IMG/VR virus record: IMGVR_UViG_3300020162_002660
Location: 1 to 42,553 of that record
Reading direction: 5' to 3' (one strand)
Source: a virus
DNA: 42,553 nucleotides
In this document: positions 1-9,600 of the stretch, piece after piece
How the letters are laid out: every line of letters begins with the position of its first letter
Position numbering within the stretch: the first letter of the stretch is position 1
Translations under genes and position numbers: made by a program
Notes under the pieces: generated by a model
The model's database searches: none
What the model saw: the letters and a program-made list of their open reading frames with translations, nothing else
What the model was told of the DNA's origin: nothing

Positions 1-30
1 AAAAATGGAAAAAAATTGCTTTTTTAATAT

Positions 31-45
31 AATATATACATTATA
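31..45 (+). promoter_or_regulatory. late-type promoter box, distal copy
   Basis: AATATATACATTATA lies upstream of the tail tube gene. The same 15 bases recur 51 bases downstream, so the tube gene appears to have tandem late promoters. The box resembles those upstream of other virion genes here. Assignment to the gp55-type sigma factor is inference. Confidence 0.5.
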
Positions 46-79
46 GTTAGATCTGTTAAAAACAGAAGACGAAAAAATA

Positions 80-96
80 TTAATATATACATTATA
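80..96 (+). promoter_or_regulatory. late-type promoter box, proximal copy
   Basis: TTAATATATACATTATA is the second copy of the tandem box, with an A-rich leader of about 37 nt before the tail tube ATG. The leader has no Shine-Dalgarno site, as is usual in Bacteroidota. Confidence 0.55.
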
Positions 97-133
97 ATTG
101 CTTAGCAGTTACATAAAAAATAAATAAAAAAAT

Positions 134-757
134 ATGCCATTACCACATTATACGCAGATTTCCAATGTTGGCTCACCAGGTGGACCTGGAACGCTTCCAG
201 ATGAAGTAGTATACACTAACCTTTTTGAGATTACGTTTATTCTTCCTGTTATTTTACAGGCACAAAAAAGAGATCCTCTTTTATTGTTAGAGAATGCTAC
301 TAAAATAAGTTTAGCAAACTTAACAGAGTTTGAAATTGCAGCTAAAGAGCAAAGATTCAAATACTCTACAAGACAATTTCAAACAACTCCATCTAAAACC
401 AGTGGTACTTTACAGATACCTTTTCAGGTAAATGTAAATAACAACGGTTCTATGGAAGTTTGGAATACATTAAAAGCTTGGTATGATTTACTTTTTAACT
501 CACAAAATGGATCGCTTCACTATAAAAGTGATTTGATTGGAACTATTATTGTAAACCAACATGATAAAAAGGGTGTTGTATTGAGAAGAGTTACTTTTCA
601 AAACTGTCAAATATCAAAACTTGCAGGATATGAACTTGATTGGGCATCAAATGAGATCGTTCAAACAGTAAATGCCGACTTTTTATATGACTACTTTATC
701 GATGAATATATTGATTCTGGATTCTCTATTAATCCACCACTTATTTCTGGATATTAA
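134..757 (+). CDS. 19: tail tube protein (T4 gp19-like)
   Basis: A 207-residue protein resembling the T4 gp19 tail tube family, whose hexamers stack inside the contractile sheath to form the DNA conduit. The N-terminal part carries the TNLFEITF stretch. The C-terminal half, roughly residues 150-195, has the alternating pattern FQNCQISKLAGYELDW then VQTVNADFLYDYF, typical of the tube beta-barrel that ends in an extended Tyr/Phe-rich strand. Length is close to T4 gp19 (about 163) with modest extensions. It is preceded by tandem late-type boxes and followed by a strong terminator, so it is probably monocistronic and highly expressed. The sheath gene lies nearby on the opposite strand. Identification is by pattern recognition, not by search. 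Confidence 0.8.
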   Translation: MPLPHYTQISNVGSPGGPGTLPDEVVYTNLFEITFILPVILQAQKRDPLLLLENATKISLANLTEFEIAAKEQRFKYSTRQFQTTPSKTSGTLQIPFQVNVNNNGSMEVWNTLKAWYDLLFNSQNGSLHYKSDLIGTIIVNQHDKKGVVLRRVTFQNCQISKLAGYELDWASNEIVQTVNADFLYDYFIDEYIDSGFSINPPLISGY

Positions 758-761
758 TAAT

Positions 762-795
762 AAAAAAAATCACTTAATTTTAAGTGATTTTTTTT
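762..795 (+). terminator. intrinsic terminator after tail tube
   Basis: An AATCACTTA/TAAGTGATT hairpin is flanked by A and T runs, so it can act in both directions. It closes the tail tube transcript. Confidence 0.85.
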
Positions 796-801
796 ATATA
801 G

Positions 802-829
802 AAAAACCGCTAATTATTAGCGGTTTTTT
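802..829 (-). terminator. intrinsic terminator for the minus-strand baseplate genes
   Basis: An AAAAACCGCTAA/TTAGCGGTTTTT hairpin sits directly against the stop codon of the minus-strand gene ending at 831. Together with the preceding hairpin it insulates two convergent transcription units. Confidence 0.8.
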
Positions 830-830
830 A

Positions 831-1085
831 TTAGAATTTAGGCATACTCATATTACTTGTCATATTTGAAGCATTCTTCATCATTGAATTTGTATCGGGC
901 ATTCCTTTTTGTTGTTCTCCTTCGTCTTTCTTTCTTTGTTTTTCTTCATCTTCGGCAATTTCATTTACAATTTTTATATTCTCTTCAAATAACCAAAATG
1001 GCCATTCATCCATTGAGGCTTCTTGTGTATGAAAATGTTTTTGAAGCATTAATTTATTCTTTAATATATGCTTCAAAGGCATCAT
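831..1085 (-). CDS. small protein overlapping the gp26-like gene; candidate gp51/tail-chaperone partner
   Basis: An 84-residue reading from the ATGATG at 1085. The frame stays open upstream as far as an A8 tract at 1158-1165, with a GTG at 1148. It overlaps the end of the gp26-like gene by 32 nt in another frame. The protein has the short aromatic block DEWPFWLFEENIKI, then an acidic/lysine-rich segment and a Met/Asn-rich tail. In T4, gene 51 directly follows gene 26, so by position this may be a reduced gp51. The aromatic block in front of a charged tail also resembles the T part of G/GT-type tail assembly chaperones, which are usually made by ribosomal frameshifting. Independent initiation and frameshifting are both possible. 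Function is uncertain. Confidence 0.55.
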   Translation of the reverse strand: MMPLKHILKNKLMLQKHFHTQEASMDEWPFWLFEENIKIVNEIAEDEEKQRKKDEGEQQKGMPDTNSMMKNASNMTSNMSMPKF

Positions 1086-1992
1086 GAATAACGAAAATAC
1101 TTGAGGCTCCGTTGGGAAACTGCATATCTGTGTGGACCTCCTCACCACACGGACACATTTTTTTTAGTTCTTTTATTCCGAATGTCATCTTGCCCACTGC
1201 TGCATTCAAGAATTGAAATGAGATATCATCCATTTCTTCGAATTCTTTTACTTTGGATTTAATTCCTTCATATGTTATAGAACTTCTACCATTCATCATA
1301 AATGGAATTATTTTCAAAAATGCTAAATTAGGATTTCTTTTTTCATTGTTTTCCTTCATGATATACTCAGTAAATGCCTTTTGTAGACCAATGTTAGGTG
1401 GTGTTAACTCAAACGATTTACCATTAACGGTTTTAAAGTTATAAGATCCAGAATTTCTATTATAGAACTTTTCTAATTTTACATCTATGTCGTGGAATAC
1501 AAAGTTCTCTTTTCTAAGCTCGATTGCAACTTCATCACCGCAACCACATTTTGCATTTACTGATAATGAATTACCTGCTTGAAAAGTAAGTTCTCTAATA
1601 AGAAAAACTAAAAACAATCTATCTTGGTCTTTGATATCAAGATACGATCCTATTCTACCATCCGAATATTTAACTCTTACGCATGATTGTAGAATATCAT
1701 TCATTTTTTCTACTATATCATAAAAGTTATTGTCATCTACCATAGAGTATGCTTGAATTTCTTTTACTTGTGCTGGTCTTACCATAAAAAGAGTTCCTGT
1801 AGGATAGAATTGTCCACATGGTAATTCTCTAATATCAAAATTAAAGTATTGTAAATCGCTTACTTTTGTTCCTTCTACAACTGGTTTTTGTGTAGTATTG
1901 TCATTGAATACGTTCTGATTCTTACCTGCATCCAAATCGCTTAGATGTCTTTTTAGGTAGTCTTCTTCACTCATTTCTTGTTCTTTAGACAT
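1054..1992 (-). CDS. 26: baseplate hub assembly protein (T4 gp26-like)
   Basis: A 312-residue protein resembling the T4 baseplate gp26 family. The segment from about residue 55 to 160 has an ELPCGQFYPTGT motif followed by an alpha-helical region, as in that family. It carries two paired-cysteine motifs, C149-G-C151 and C280-P-C282, which together could bind one zinc. T4 gp26 is about 208 residues, so this version is longer at both ends. In T4, genes 25, 26 and 51 are clustered; here a gp51-sized ORF overlaps its 3' end, while gp25 lies 18 kb away. A late-type box about 22 nt upstream of the ATG probably drives it. Possible role: assembly of the hub or tape-measure complex. Alternative: a lambda gpG-like tail chaperone. 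Confidence 0.6.
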   Translation of the reverse strand: MSKEQEMSEEDYLKRHLSDLDAGKNQNVFNDNTTQKPVVEGTKVSDLQYFNFDIRELPCGQFYPTGTLFMVRPAQVKEIQAYSMVDDNNFYDIVEKMNDILQSCVRVKYSDGRIGSYLDIKDQDRLFLVFLIRELTFQAGNSLSVNAKCGCGDEVAIELRKENFVFHDIDVKLEKFYNRNSGSYNFKTVNGKSFELTPPNIGLQKAFTEYIMKENNEKRNPNLAFLKIIPFMMNGRSSITYEGIKSKVKEFEEMDDISFQFLNAAVGKMTFGIKELKKMCPCGEEVHTDMQFPNGASSIFVIHDAFEAYIKE

Positions 1993-2013
1993 AATATTAT
2001 TTGTTATTTTTTA

Positions 2014-2025
2014 GGATATATATTA
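2014..2025 (-). promoter_or_regulatory. late-type promoter box for the gp26-like gene
   Basis: Read on the minus strand, TAATATATATCC lies about 22 nt before the ATG at 1992. It is followed by an A-rich leader. Confidence 0.5.
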
Positions 2026-2078
2026 GATATATCTCTCTTCCTTATATCGACAAATATCTATAAAGTTTTTATAAATAA

Positions 2079-2108
2079 AAAAAACCTCAAATAAATTTGA
2101 GGTTTTTT
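2079..2108 (-). terminator. intrinsic terminator after the sheath gene
   Basis: A CCTCAAAT/ATTTGAGG hairpin has A and T runs on both sides. It lies just past the sheath stop codon and separates it from the gp26-like transcript. Confidence 0.85.
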
Positions 2109-2124
2109 GTTTATAAATTAATTC

Positions 2125-5100
2125 TTATTGGAATCCACCTGCATTGATAGCACCAGTTCTTAGAATGGTTACGTTATTCACGATAACTCCCATACCTTTG
2201 ATTGGTTCTACATATGTATCAAGTACACCAATTTGATTATCAATAACTTCATTAGTATTGTTTTCTTCATCCATTTTGTTGAAGTAGTTATATAAACCAT
2301 TTTTGCTCACATATGCTTCACAAATAACATCTGCTCTAAGTTTAATCTCAGATCTAATGTCTGGTGTATTATATCTCCATTGGAAGTCTAACAACATTCT
2401 TGATAATTCTCTTTCAAGTTCGATAAGTACTTCTCTAACGTGTATGTAAGAAAGTGCCGATTTATAAAGAACTTGTGCAGTATTTTCAGTTTCGATAACA
2501 TTTCCTCTATTTCTTTTGAAAACGATTGGGTTAATTTGTGCACCATTTAACCATTCGATATCTGATGGTGTGAAATCCATTTCTAATCCTGTGATATTTG
2601 TAATTCTACCATTAGTAACACCCGCTGCAATTGTCCAAGGTGTTATAGATGCAACATTTGATATATGTTTTCTCATATATGTTGTTGCAACATATGATGC
2701 TGGTGGCATATCTAATGGTCTTCCGTTATCATTTACTGATAAGTAAGGCATAAAGTAACCAACACATGTTGTACCAGCACCTTCTCCAAATGAGTAAAGG
2801 AATGCAGGTCCACTTTCAGGATCACCACCTTTTGCGATAAACTCAGTTTGAAGAACACCTTCAGAGTTTACGAATGTTGGTGAGCTTGAGTTTTTAAATG
2901 ACTTCATAGAAGGCATGTTTAAGAATCCAAACGCATCTAATCTTTCACCACAAATATCAACTAATTGTTGTTTAGATCTTTCAGTTAATCCTAATCCAAA
3001 TGAATCGATTAAGTATCTAAAGTCAATTGCTTCTTTATTAGTTATTGCCTTAAACAATGGTGTTCCTTTAGCAACAAGATTCAATAGAGCATTTTGTCTA
3101 GCTTCAGTACCATCAGGTAAAGATGCTTCTCTTACTCTAAATCCTTTTAAAGAGATTGCTTTATATGTTGTTGCATAGTTATCAACAGTTTTGTATCTCA
3201 TTGTTTGTAAATCTGTACCAAATGCAGTTACTTTGATTTTTGAATCACATGTAATTTCTACTAAATCTGGATTTCCAGCATATTGTCTTTTAGAAATAAT
3301 TCTTGTAAGTTTTCTAGGATATTGACCGATATGTAATGTAGTCTCATCATAGAACGCTTCTAAGAAATCACCTACTTTAACTTCTGTATATCTTGAACTG
3401 TTAACTAAAACTTTATTAGGAACTTGAACATATCCAGTAGGAACTTCAATTTCTAAAGATTGTTTATAGTTTGTAATTGCAGATGTTATTTCAAAAGTTC
3501 CTGCGGTGTTTACATCAACTTCTTCGTATGCTGTAAAAGTTTCGTCCATAAATGAAACATTTAAACTTTCTCCTTCAACATACATTTTAAGGTAATGTTT
3601 AGTATTGTAATCTTTTATTATAGAAACATTTTGAACTCTTTCGTATGAAGTTTCTTCATTTACTCTAAATACATAGTCAAATAAAAGACCAGAAGGATCT
3701 ATATTTGATTTTAAATCACTTGATACAATAGTAAATGTTCCTGTGTTTATAGAAGCTCCTTTTATAGAGATTACATCATAAGTTGAAAAATCTATTAATT
3801 CTGAAGATCTAAATCCAATATAATCATAACCTGCAAATGAAGATGTCATACCTACATTTATTCCAGCAGTTAATCCAAATACTGTTACTGCAGATTCTCC
3901 GTCAAAGAAGTAAACATCTGATATATATTCAGCGTCAACTACATAAGGTGTATCATTTGCTTTTTCTAATATAGATTGTGGTGTTTTGTTGGCATTGAAG
4001 AAATCTCCTGTGTTTACAACACCTTCATAATATCTTTTATATAATTTAGAATATTTAGCAACTACACCAAATTCAACACCATTTGCAACTTCTGCTTTAG
4101 TTTTTACACCTTTTGCCCCTAATATAAACTCATTATCTTCTGTGTAGAATACTAAGAAGCCATTTAATATATCAGAAATATCAGAAATGTCAACTGGAAG
4201 TTTAAGTTCAAAAGATTTATCTTGAGTTGAAGAAGTAACAATATTAGATATTGAAACATCTGCCAAACTTATTTTGTTTCCTTTGTTTCCGTCATGGCTT
4301 TTTAACATAACCATTTTTTCTTTATTTGGACTATCAATTAAATCAACAAGTCTGTTGAACATTTTAAATCTTCTATATTGTGCATATTCTTTAACACTTA
4401 AAGATGTGTCTGTATCTGTAAATGATACTTTTATTGATCCTGTTGCACCAACAACTGGTTCAACGTAATAATCGGCACCTGATGTATTTCCAAACACAAA
4501 GTTTTTGAATCCTCCACTTTGTATGTTTATGTTTTCCCAAACAGGACTTCCTGTTAAATTTTGACCTAAAACTCTAAATTTTACATATGCTAAAACTGTA
4601 TCAGAAGAAGCAACTGCTGGATTTTTTGAATTAGTACTATTTACTACTTTGAATTTACCTGTTGAGTCTATTACAAATGCAGAAGAATATGTTGCAGATG
4701 TTGTACTATATGGATAATTACTTGTAGATATAGAAAGAGTAACAGAATTTGAATCTAAAGTTACTTTTTTATCACCTACAACCATAAATGGTTCATAGTC
4801 ACTATTTACTAATGAATATGTTGCAACAATGGAATTTGTTCCAAAATATGGATTTGCCTCACCTAAAGTATCCAATTCGATATTATAGATATATCCTTCT
4901 GAGAAGTATGCAGTTCTTTCATCACCATTTGAAACCCATCCTTTAGTTTTAGGAGTTCCGTATGCGTGATTTGTTCCTTGAGAATTATAAGCCCAAGTAT
5001 TAGAACCACCCAATAATGCGGTTACGTTTCCTGGTAAATCTAATGGATTTGAAACGATTTCAATTTCTTCAGAAATTACATCTTGATAAGAAAGAAAATC

Positions 5101-6063
5101 AATATTAGTTTCATTTTTACCTGCAATTGTATGTCCAATTAAATCTAATTTTCCATTAAAAAAGTCTGTTTCAACTAAGTCGTTGTTAAATGCACAAAAT
5201 ATTCCTGTTCTATCTGTATCTCTGTTTACTACAGTTTCGATAAAAATATTTCTACCGTTTGAATCTCTAAAATATGGAATTAAAGAAAGTCCTTCGTAGT
5301 ATGCCAAAAGTGATATATTTCTATCATTAGCAAACTCTCTTACTTTTTCTTTTCTAAGTCCTGTTGCATTGAAGTATGCACTCCATTTAGAGTCTACTGC
5401 TAAAGATTTGTAATCAGACCAATCACCACTAACAATAACAACATCAACCATATAATCTGATGCATAATCATTAACACCAACATAAGGAGGCATTTTATCT
5501 TCAGAACCATACCATTCGATAAGACTTCTGTCGAATCCTGAAATAGCAGATTTAAAAACAAATACTGTTGCAAATTTATCTGATAAATTAGTTAAACTAA
5601 ATGCTCTATCAGAATATCCAATATTATTTTTAGTAAGGTTTATAAAAGACTCAGTGTCTCTTTTCCAAAAACCTGTAGTATCAAAAAATCTTCTATAAGG
5701 ACCTTCTCTCTCAATATCGTTTAAGTAGTCTGCCGAAGTAGATAATGATTTATATTCAATAACATCTAAGTTGTCATTGGTAAGTAATAGGTTTATTGCA
5801 TAAACCGGTGAAGTCTCTAACATTTTAGAAACAGTTCTGTGGAAGAATGAACCTTTTCTTTCCAATCCTCGATCCAATTGACCGAATATTATTTCTAAGT
5901 CATTTACGTTACTAACTCTTATCGGTGTATTAACAGGTCCTTTTTTGGAGACACCAATTACTAAGTTTGTAAGTCCTTCAACAACTGGAGAAGAGATAAC
6001 TGAGTTATCATATTCCTCTAGGAATATTCCAGGTCTTTTGTATTTTCCAATTTGAATTGCCAT
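2125..6063 (-). CDS. 18: tail sheath protein (T4 gp18-like), very long
   Basis: A 1312-residue protein with the gp18-type N-terminus: KRPGIFLEEYDNS, then the GLTNLVIGVSKKGPVNTP segment of the sheath fold. The C-terminal region from about residue 1000 has the conserved NALLNLVAKGTPLFKAITNKEAIDFRYL-type core (cited in part), and later a WNGAQINP-like loop and a helix ending in the C-terminal arm. T4 gp18 has 659 residues, so about 600 extra residues sit in the middle, rich in beta-strand and Ser/Thr patterns. These are probably surface domains on the sheath exterior. The gene has its own late-type box and terminator. The sheath contracts on adsorption and drives the tube through the envelope. 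Confidence 0.85.
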   Translation of the reverse strand: MAIQIGKYKRPGIFLEEYDNSVISSPVVEGLTNLVIGVSKKGPVNTPIRVSNVNDLEIIFGQLDRGLERKGSFFHRTVSKMLETSPVYAINLLLTNDNLDVIEYKSLSTSADYLNDIEREGPYRRFFDTTGFWKRDTESFINLTKNNIGYSDRAFSLTNLSDKFATVFVFKSAISGFDRSLIEWYGSEDKMPPYVGVNDYASDYMVDVVIVSGDWSDYKSLAVDSKWSAYFNATGLRKEKVREFANDRNISLLAYYEGLSLIPYFRDSNGRNIFIETVVNRDTDRTGIFCAFNNDLVETDFFNGKLDLIGHTIAGKNETNIDFLSYQDVISEEIEIVSNPLDLPGNVTALLGGSNTWAYNSQGTNHAYGTPKTKGWVSNGDERTAYFSEGYIYNIELDTLGEANPYFGTNSIVATYSLVNSDYEPFMVVGDKKVTLDSNSVTLSISTSNYPYSTTSATYSSAFVIDSTGKFKVVNSTNSKNPAVASSDTVLAYVKFRVLGQNLTGSPVWENINIQSGGFKNFVFGNTSGADYYVEPVVGATGSIKVSFTDTDTSLSVKEYAQYRRFKMFNRLVDLIDSPNKEKMVMLKSHDGNKGNKISLADVSISNIVTSSTQDKSFELKLPVDISDISDILNGFLVFYTEDNEFILGAKGVKTKAEVANGVEFGVVAKYSKLYKRYYEGVVNTGDFFNANKTPQSILEKANDTPYVVDAEYISDVYFFDGESAVTVFGLTAGINVGMTSSFAGYDYIGFRSSELIDFSTYDVISIKGASINTGTFTIVSSDLKSNIDPSGLLFDYVFRVNEETSYERVQNVSIIKDYNTKHYLKMYVEGESLNVSFMDETFTAYEEVDVNTAGTFEITSAITNYKQSLEIEVPTGYVQVPNKVLVNSSRYTEVKVGDFLEAFYDETTLHIGQYPRKLTRIISKRQYAGNPDLVEITCDSKIKVTAFGTDLQTMRYKTVDNYATTYKAISLKGFRVREASLPDGTEARQNALLNLVAKGTPLFKAITNKEAIDFRYLIDSFGLGLTERSKQQLVDICGERLDAFGFLNMPSMKSFKNSSSPTFVNSEGVLQTEFIAKGGDPESGPAFLYSFGEGAGTTCVGYFMPYLSVNDNGRPLDMPPASYVATTYMRKHISNVASITPWTIAAGVTNGRITNITGLEMDFTPSDIEWLNGAQINPIVFKRNRGNVIETENTAQVLYKSALSYIHVREVLIELERELSRMLLDFQWRYNTPDIRSEIKLRADVICEAYVSKNGLYNYFNKMDEENNTNEVIDNQIGVLDTYVEPIKGMGVIVNNVTILRTGAINAGGFQ

Positions 6064-6090
6064 ATTTTTTAGTTAATTTTTTTTATAGTT

Positions 6091-6106
6091 AAGGTATATA
6101 TAAAAT
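6091..6106 (-). promoter_or_regulatory. late-type promoter box for the sheath gene
   Basis: On the minus strand, TTTTATATATACCTT lies about 30 nt upstream of the sheath ATG. It is nearly identical to the box before the portal gene (TTTATATATACCTTAAAA). Confidence 0.6.
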
Positions 6107-6133
6107 GTAAAAAGCGATATTTTTCTATTTTTA

Positions 6134-6676
6134 CTAAATAGTAGCTATTTTTTTTGAAGAATCTTGCATTTCTCGTTTTATATCATCCATTCTCTTTTTA
6201 AGATCCTTTTCTGCAACTAAAAGTTCTTTTTTTAAATTCGATACTTCTTGATTTTTAACTTTTTGTGCATTTTTAATATCGTTTATTGTTTTAGATTTTG
6301 CAGTAGTATCTCCTTTATCTGTTGATATTTGTTTAAGATCTTCTTCATTTTTAAATAAATCATCGTTATACTTTAATAATTCGTCCTGAATATATTTTAT
6401 TCTAATTTGAATATTCATCATTCGTGTATATTCATCTATAAGTGTGTTTTCAGGAAACTTTTCTTTTATTTCATCGATTCTTTTGTTTAAAGCCTCATTA
6501 TCTTTATCACTTTTTATGTCCATAAATGCTTTGTCTAATTCGGCCTTGATTGTCGGGAATTCTTTTAAATTTTTTTCCAAATCATTTACCTCCTCTTTTG
6601 CCAATTTTAAATCTGGTTCATCTTTGGCATCTACTTCTATATTTTCAAAGTGTTTAAATTTTTTTAAGTATTTCAT
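6134..6676 (-). CDS. coiled-coil protein with capsid-targeting-like leader
   Basis: A 180-residue, highly charged protein predicted almost entirely alpha-helical and coiled-coil from about residue 20 to the end, with Lys/Glu/Asp/Leu heptads. It starts MKYLKKFKHFENIE, the leader shared with other proteins in this window and similar to the T4 capsid-targeting sequence MKTYQEFIAE. A Leu-x-Glu site (LKE) follows further in. It starts one base after the stop of the 1003-residue protein upstream, so the two are co-transcribed. A helical internal head or core protein is a reasonable guess. No enzymatic motif is visible. Confidence 0.7.
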   Translation of the reverse strand: MKYLKKFKHFENIEVDAKDEPDLKLAKEEVNDLEKNLKEFPTIKAELDKAFMDIKSDKDNEALNKRIDEIKEKFPENTLIDEYTRMMNIQIRIKYIQDELLKYNDDLFKNEEDLKQISTDKGDTTAKSKTINDIKNAQKVKNQEVSNLKKELLVAEKDLKKRMDDIKREMQDSSKKIATI

Positions 6677-6677
6677 C

Positions 6678-9600
6678 TTATTTGTTTTCTATTTTGGCAT
6701 TTGTGATATCATTCACCGTTGATATGTTTTCATATCCACCATATGTATTCATTGTTGTACTTACACCACTTTGTTTTACTTTTATTCTTTTTGAATCTTT
6801 TAGATCTACTATATGTTTGGCACCTACTACTGTATAAGAAATAGTATCTTCTAAAATATATTGTCTATTTGAAATGCTATTATTTACTTTATCAACGTCT
6901 GTTGCTCTGTCATGTTCGGTTTGTTTGGATATTGCACGTATATCAATTGATGTACTTAATGCGAACGCACCATCGTTTTTATAAAGTTTACTTAATGGAA
7001 TCGTTGTTGCTCTTATTGCATATGGATTCCCATTTAATTTTTCATCATTTATTCCGAAAGAAGAATCATCTACCTTTACTCCACCATTACTATTTTTTAT
7101 ATAGTTTTTCATATGAAATGAAGTTAATGAATAACTTAAATAAGCAATATCACCTTTTATGTCCTGTATATAGAAAAAATAGGTTCTTTCTACATTACTT
7201 CTTTTTTCTTTCAGTTTTAATGAAAAGAATGTGTTTTTTAAATTGTTTAAATCACCATCATAATCTAATGCGGTATTACTATTTAATGTTGTCAATTTTA
7301 TAGGGTTTATTTTACCTGCAACATCAGTTACTACATCTTTATCATCTCCATAATAAGTGTCTTTTCCTTCTGGATCTGCTTTATAGCCAAAGTATTTATC
7401 TAAGAATTTTGCTTGCGCACCTTGTTCTTTTCCAGATCCACCTTTGTATAGTTCATCACCATCTAGCATATCTGTCATAAACTTTCTAAGATTCATACCT
7501 GCCTTTTCTATATACTCATTACCAACTTTTATTCTTGTTCCAACATTGAATATACATTGGTATCTTTTATCCTTTTTAACATCATTAACACAATCTTCCC
7601 ATTGATTGAATATTGCATTATTTCTGTATGGTCCACCACCTTCACCAGCATTTGCAGGAGTTCCACCACCAAAACAATGATATTCCATAAAGGTTTTGTT
7701 TGAAACTTTTCCACCAGATCTTCCAGTTGGAATAACTTGAGTTGTGTGTAACTTATATGCTCTATTAAATACTTTCACAATCTCTAATACTGGATCCATT
7801 TCATTTATAACAACAGAGTCTTTTTTCTCAGCAAGTTTTTTATCTAAGTTTATTCTTATTTTTTCAAATTCAGTTTTTTCCAACATCCATCTTTTTAAAT
7901 CCATTTTCTTACCCCACCAATCTTGTATTCTGGTAACACTATTTGGATTTTTCCAACCAGATACTTCACCATCTTTTTCTTCTTTTTCTGGTTGATTTTC
8001 TTCTTTTTCTGGTTGATCCTGTACTTGACCTTGACCCTGTGTCTGTCCTTGACCCTGTGCCTGTCCTTGACCCTGTGCCTCATTCATAGATTCCTCTACC
8101 TTTTCGACTTCTGACATGAACTTTGTATATTCTTCTCCTTTTTTATCTTTGAAGACTAATTTTTTACCATCGATTCTTAATATATCTTGTGATATTGTAT
8201 TTCCTGTCTTATCACTTTTCCAAGATACTTTGTCTCCAACTTTCCATTTACTTTCAATTGCAAATACATTTTTCATGTATTTGTTGAAACCTTCAATGTT
8301 TTCGACAAGTTCATCCCAAACTTCTCCAATCGTTCCTGGGTATTGTGGGAAACTACCATCTGGTTTTGTCTTAGTCACCGAATATAACATAGATATTTTT
8401 TTACCCATATCTTCTGACTTTCCTAATATATCATCAATTCCTTCTGTTATTCCATTTTCGGATCTAACAAAACTGTATATTTTTGATATATTTGTTTTAT
8501 ATCTATTATATGTTAATCTTAATTTAGGATCTCCTTCTATCTGTTCAGGTGTAAGTTTTAAAAATCTATGAAAATCACTATCCTTTGATAAGATACTACC
8601 TTCTCCAGCTTGTGTGAAAATTTTATACACCTGACTCAAAGAATTCCATAGTTTCTCTGTTTCTGTATCTAATTTTCTTTCGTCTTTTCCACCGGTGATA
8701 AATTTAAATACCTTTCCTACGACCCCACCTACGGCTTTACCTATTCCTTCATTTATTCTTTTAAATTCATCATATTTTAATAAAGATACTGATGAATTCT
8801 GTTTAACCGTTTGTCCTATTTTACCACCACCACTAGCGGCTTTACCTTGTGCTTGAGCTTGTGCTTGAGCTTGTGCTTGAGCTTGAGTATCTTTTGTTGG
8901 TACAACTTGTTCTTGATCTTGAGCTTGAGTACCAGATGTTCCTGAAGTTCCTGTAACACTTGAAGTTCCTGTAACACTTGAAGTTCCTGCTGTGGATGTC
9001 GTTCTATTTTTATTGTATTCAATTCTTTCGGATTCAATTCCTTTGAATATTAATAACATGTTAAATAAATATTTGAAGTTACCAAATTGTGCTTCAGTTT
9101 CATTCATTATTTCTTCAGAGTTTTCTTCTTCTTCCTGTCCTTCTTCCTGTCCTTCTTCCTGTCCTTCTTCCTGTCCTTCTTCCTGTCCTTCTTCCTCAAA
9201 CTCATTTAAGAACTTAGACCATTCATTAAGTTGTCTTAATAATTCATTTTTATCTTCTAAATCTTCACTACTTTCGACTGCACTTATTGCAGTTTCTGTT
9301 AGACTTTTTAATTCATCCATAGAACTTCCCTTTTCAACTCCTTCTTGTAAGGCAATAAGATAAGTTGTTATAAGAGCTTTTGCATATAACTTTTTATCAT
9401 TCTCATCTAATTCGGCAACAGATGTATTTAATAAAAGTTCATCCATTGCGTCTCTAAGTCTTTGTTCAACTGCTTTTATTCTAATAAGATTTGCACCAAT
9501 TTTAGCCTTTCTTATTGCAGAATTTATCAATCTTCCTAATAAAGAATCACCCCAACCAATATCATTTGAAAATGGACCAGCATTGTCATTTTCCTCATTG

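Noticed and set aside
1158-1165. A-AAA-AAA slippery site suggesting -1 frameshift in the gp26-like gene
   Set aside because: The -1 frame meets TGA within six codons. Only a +1 or -2 shift would reach the small ORF, so the classic -1 model does not fit.
6869-7303. Plus-strand open frame inside the 1003-residue gene
   Set aside because: It is antisense to a long gene with consistent coding, and its product is an unlikely Leu/His/Tyr/Phe-rich chain.
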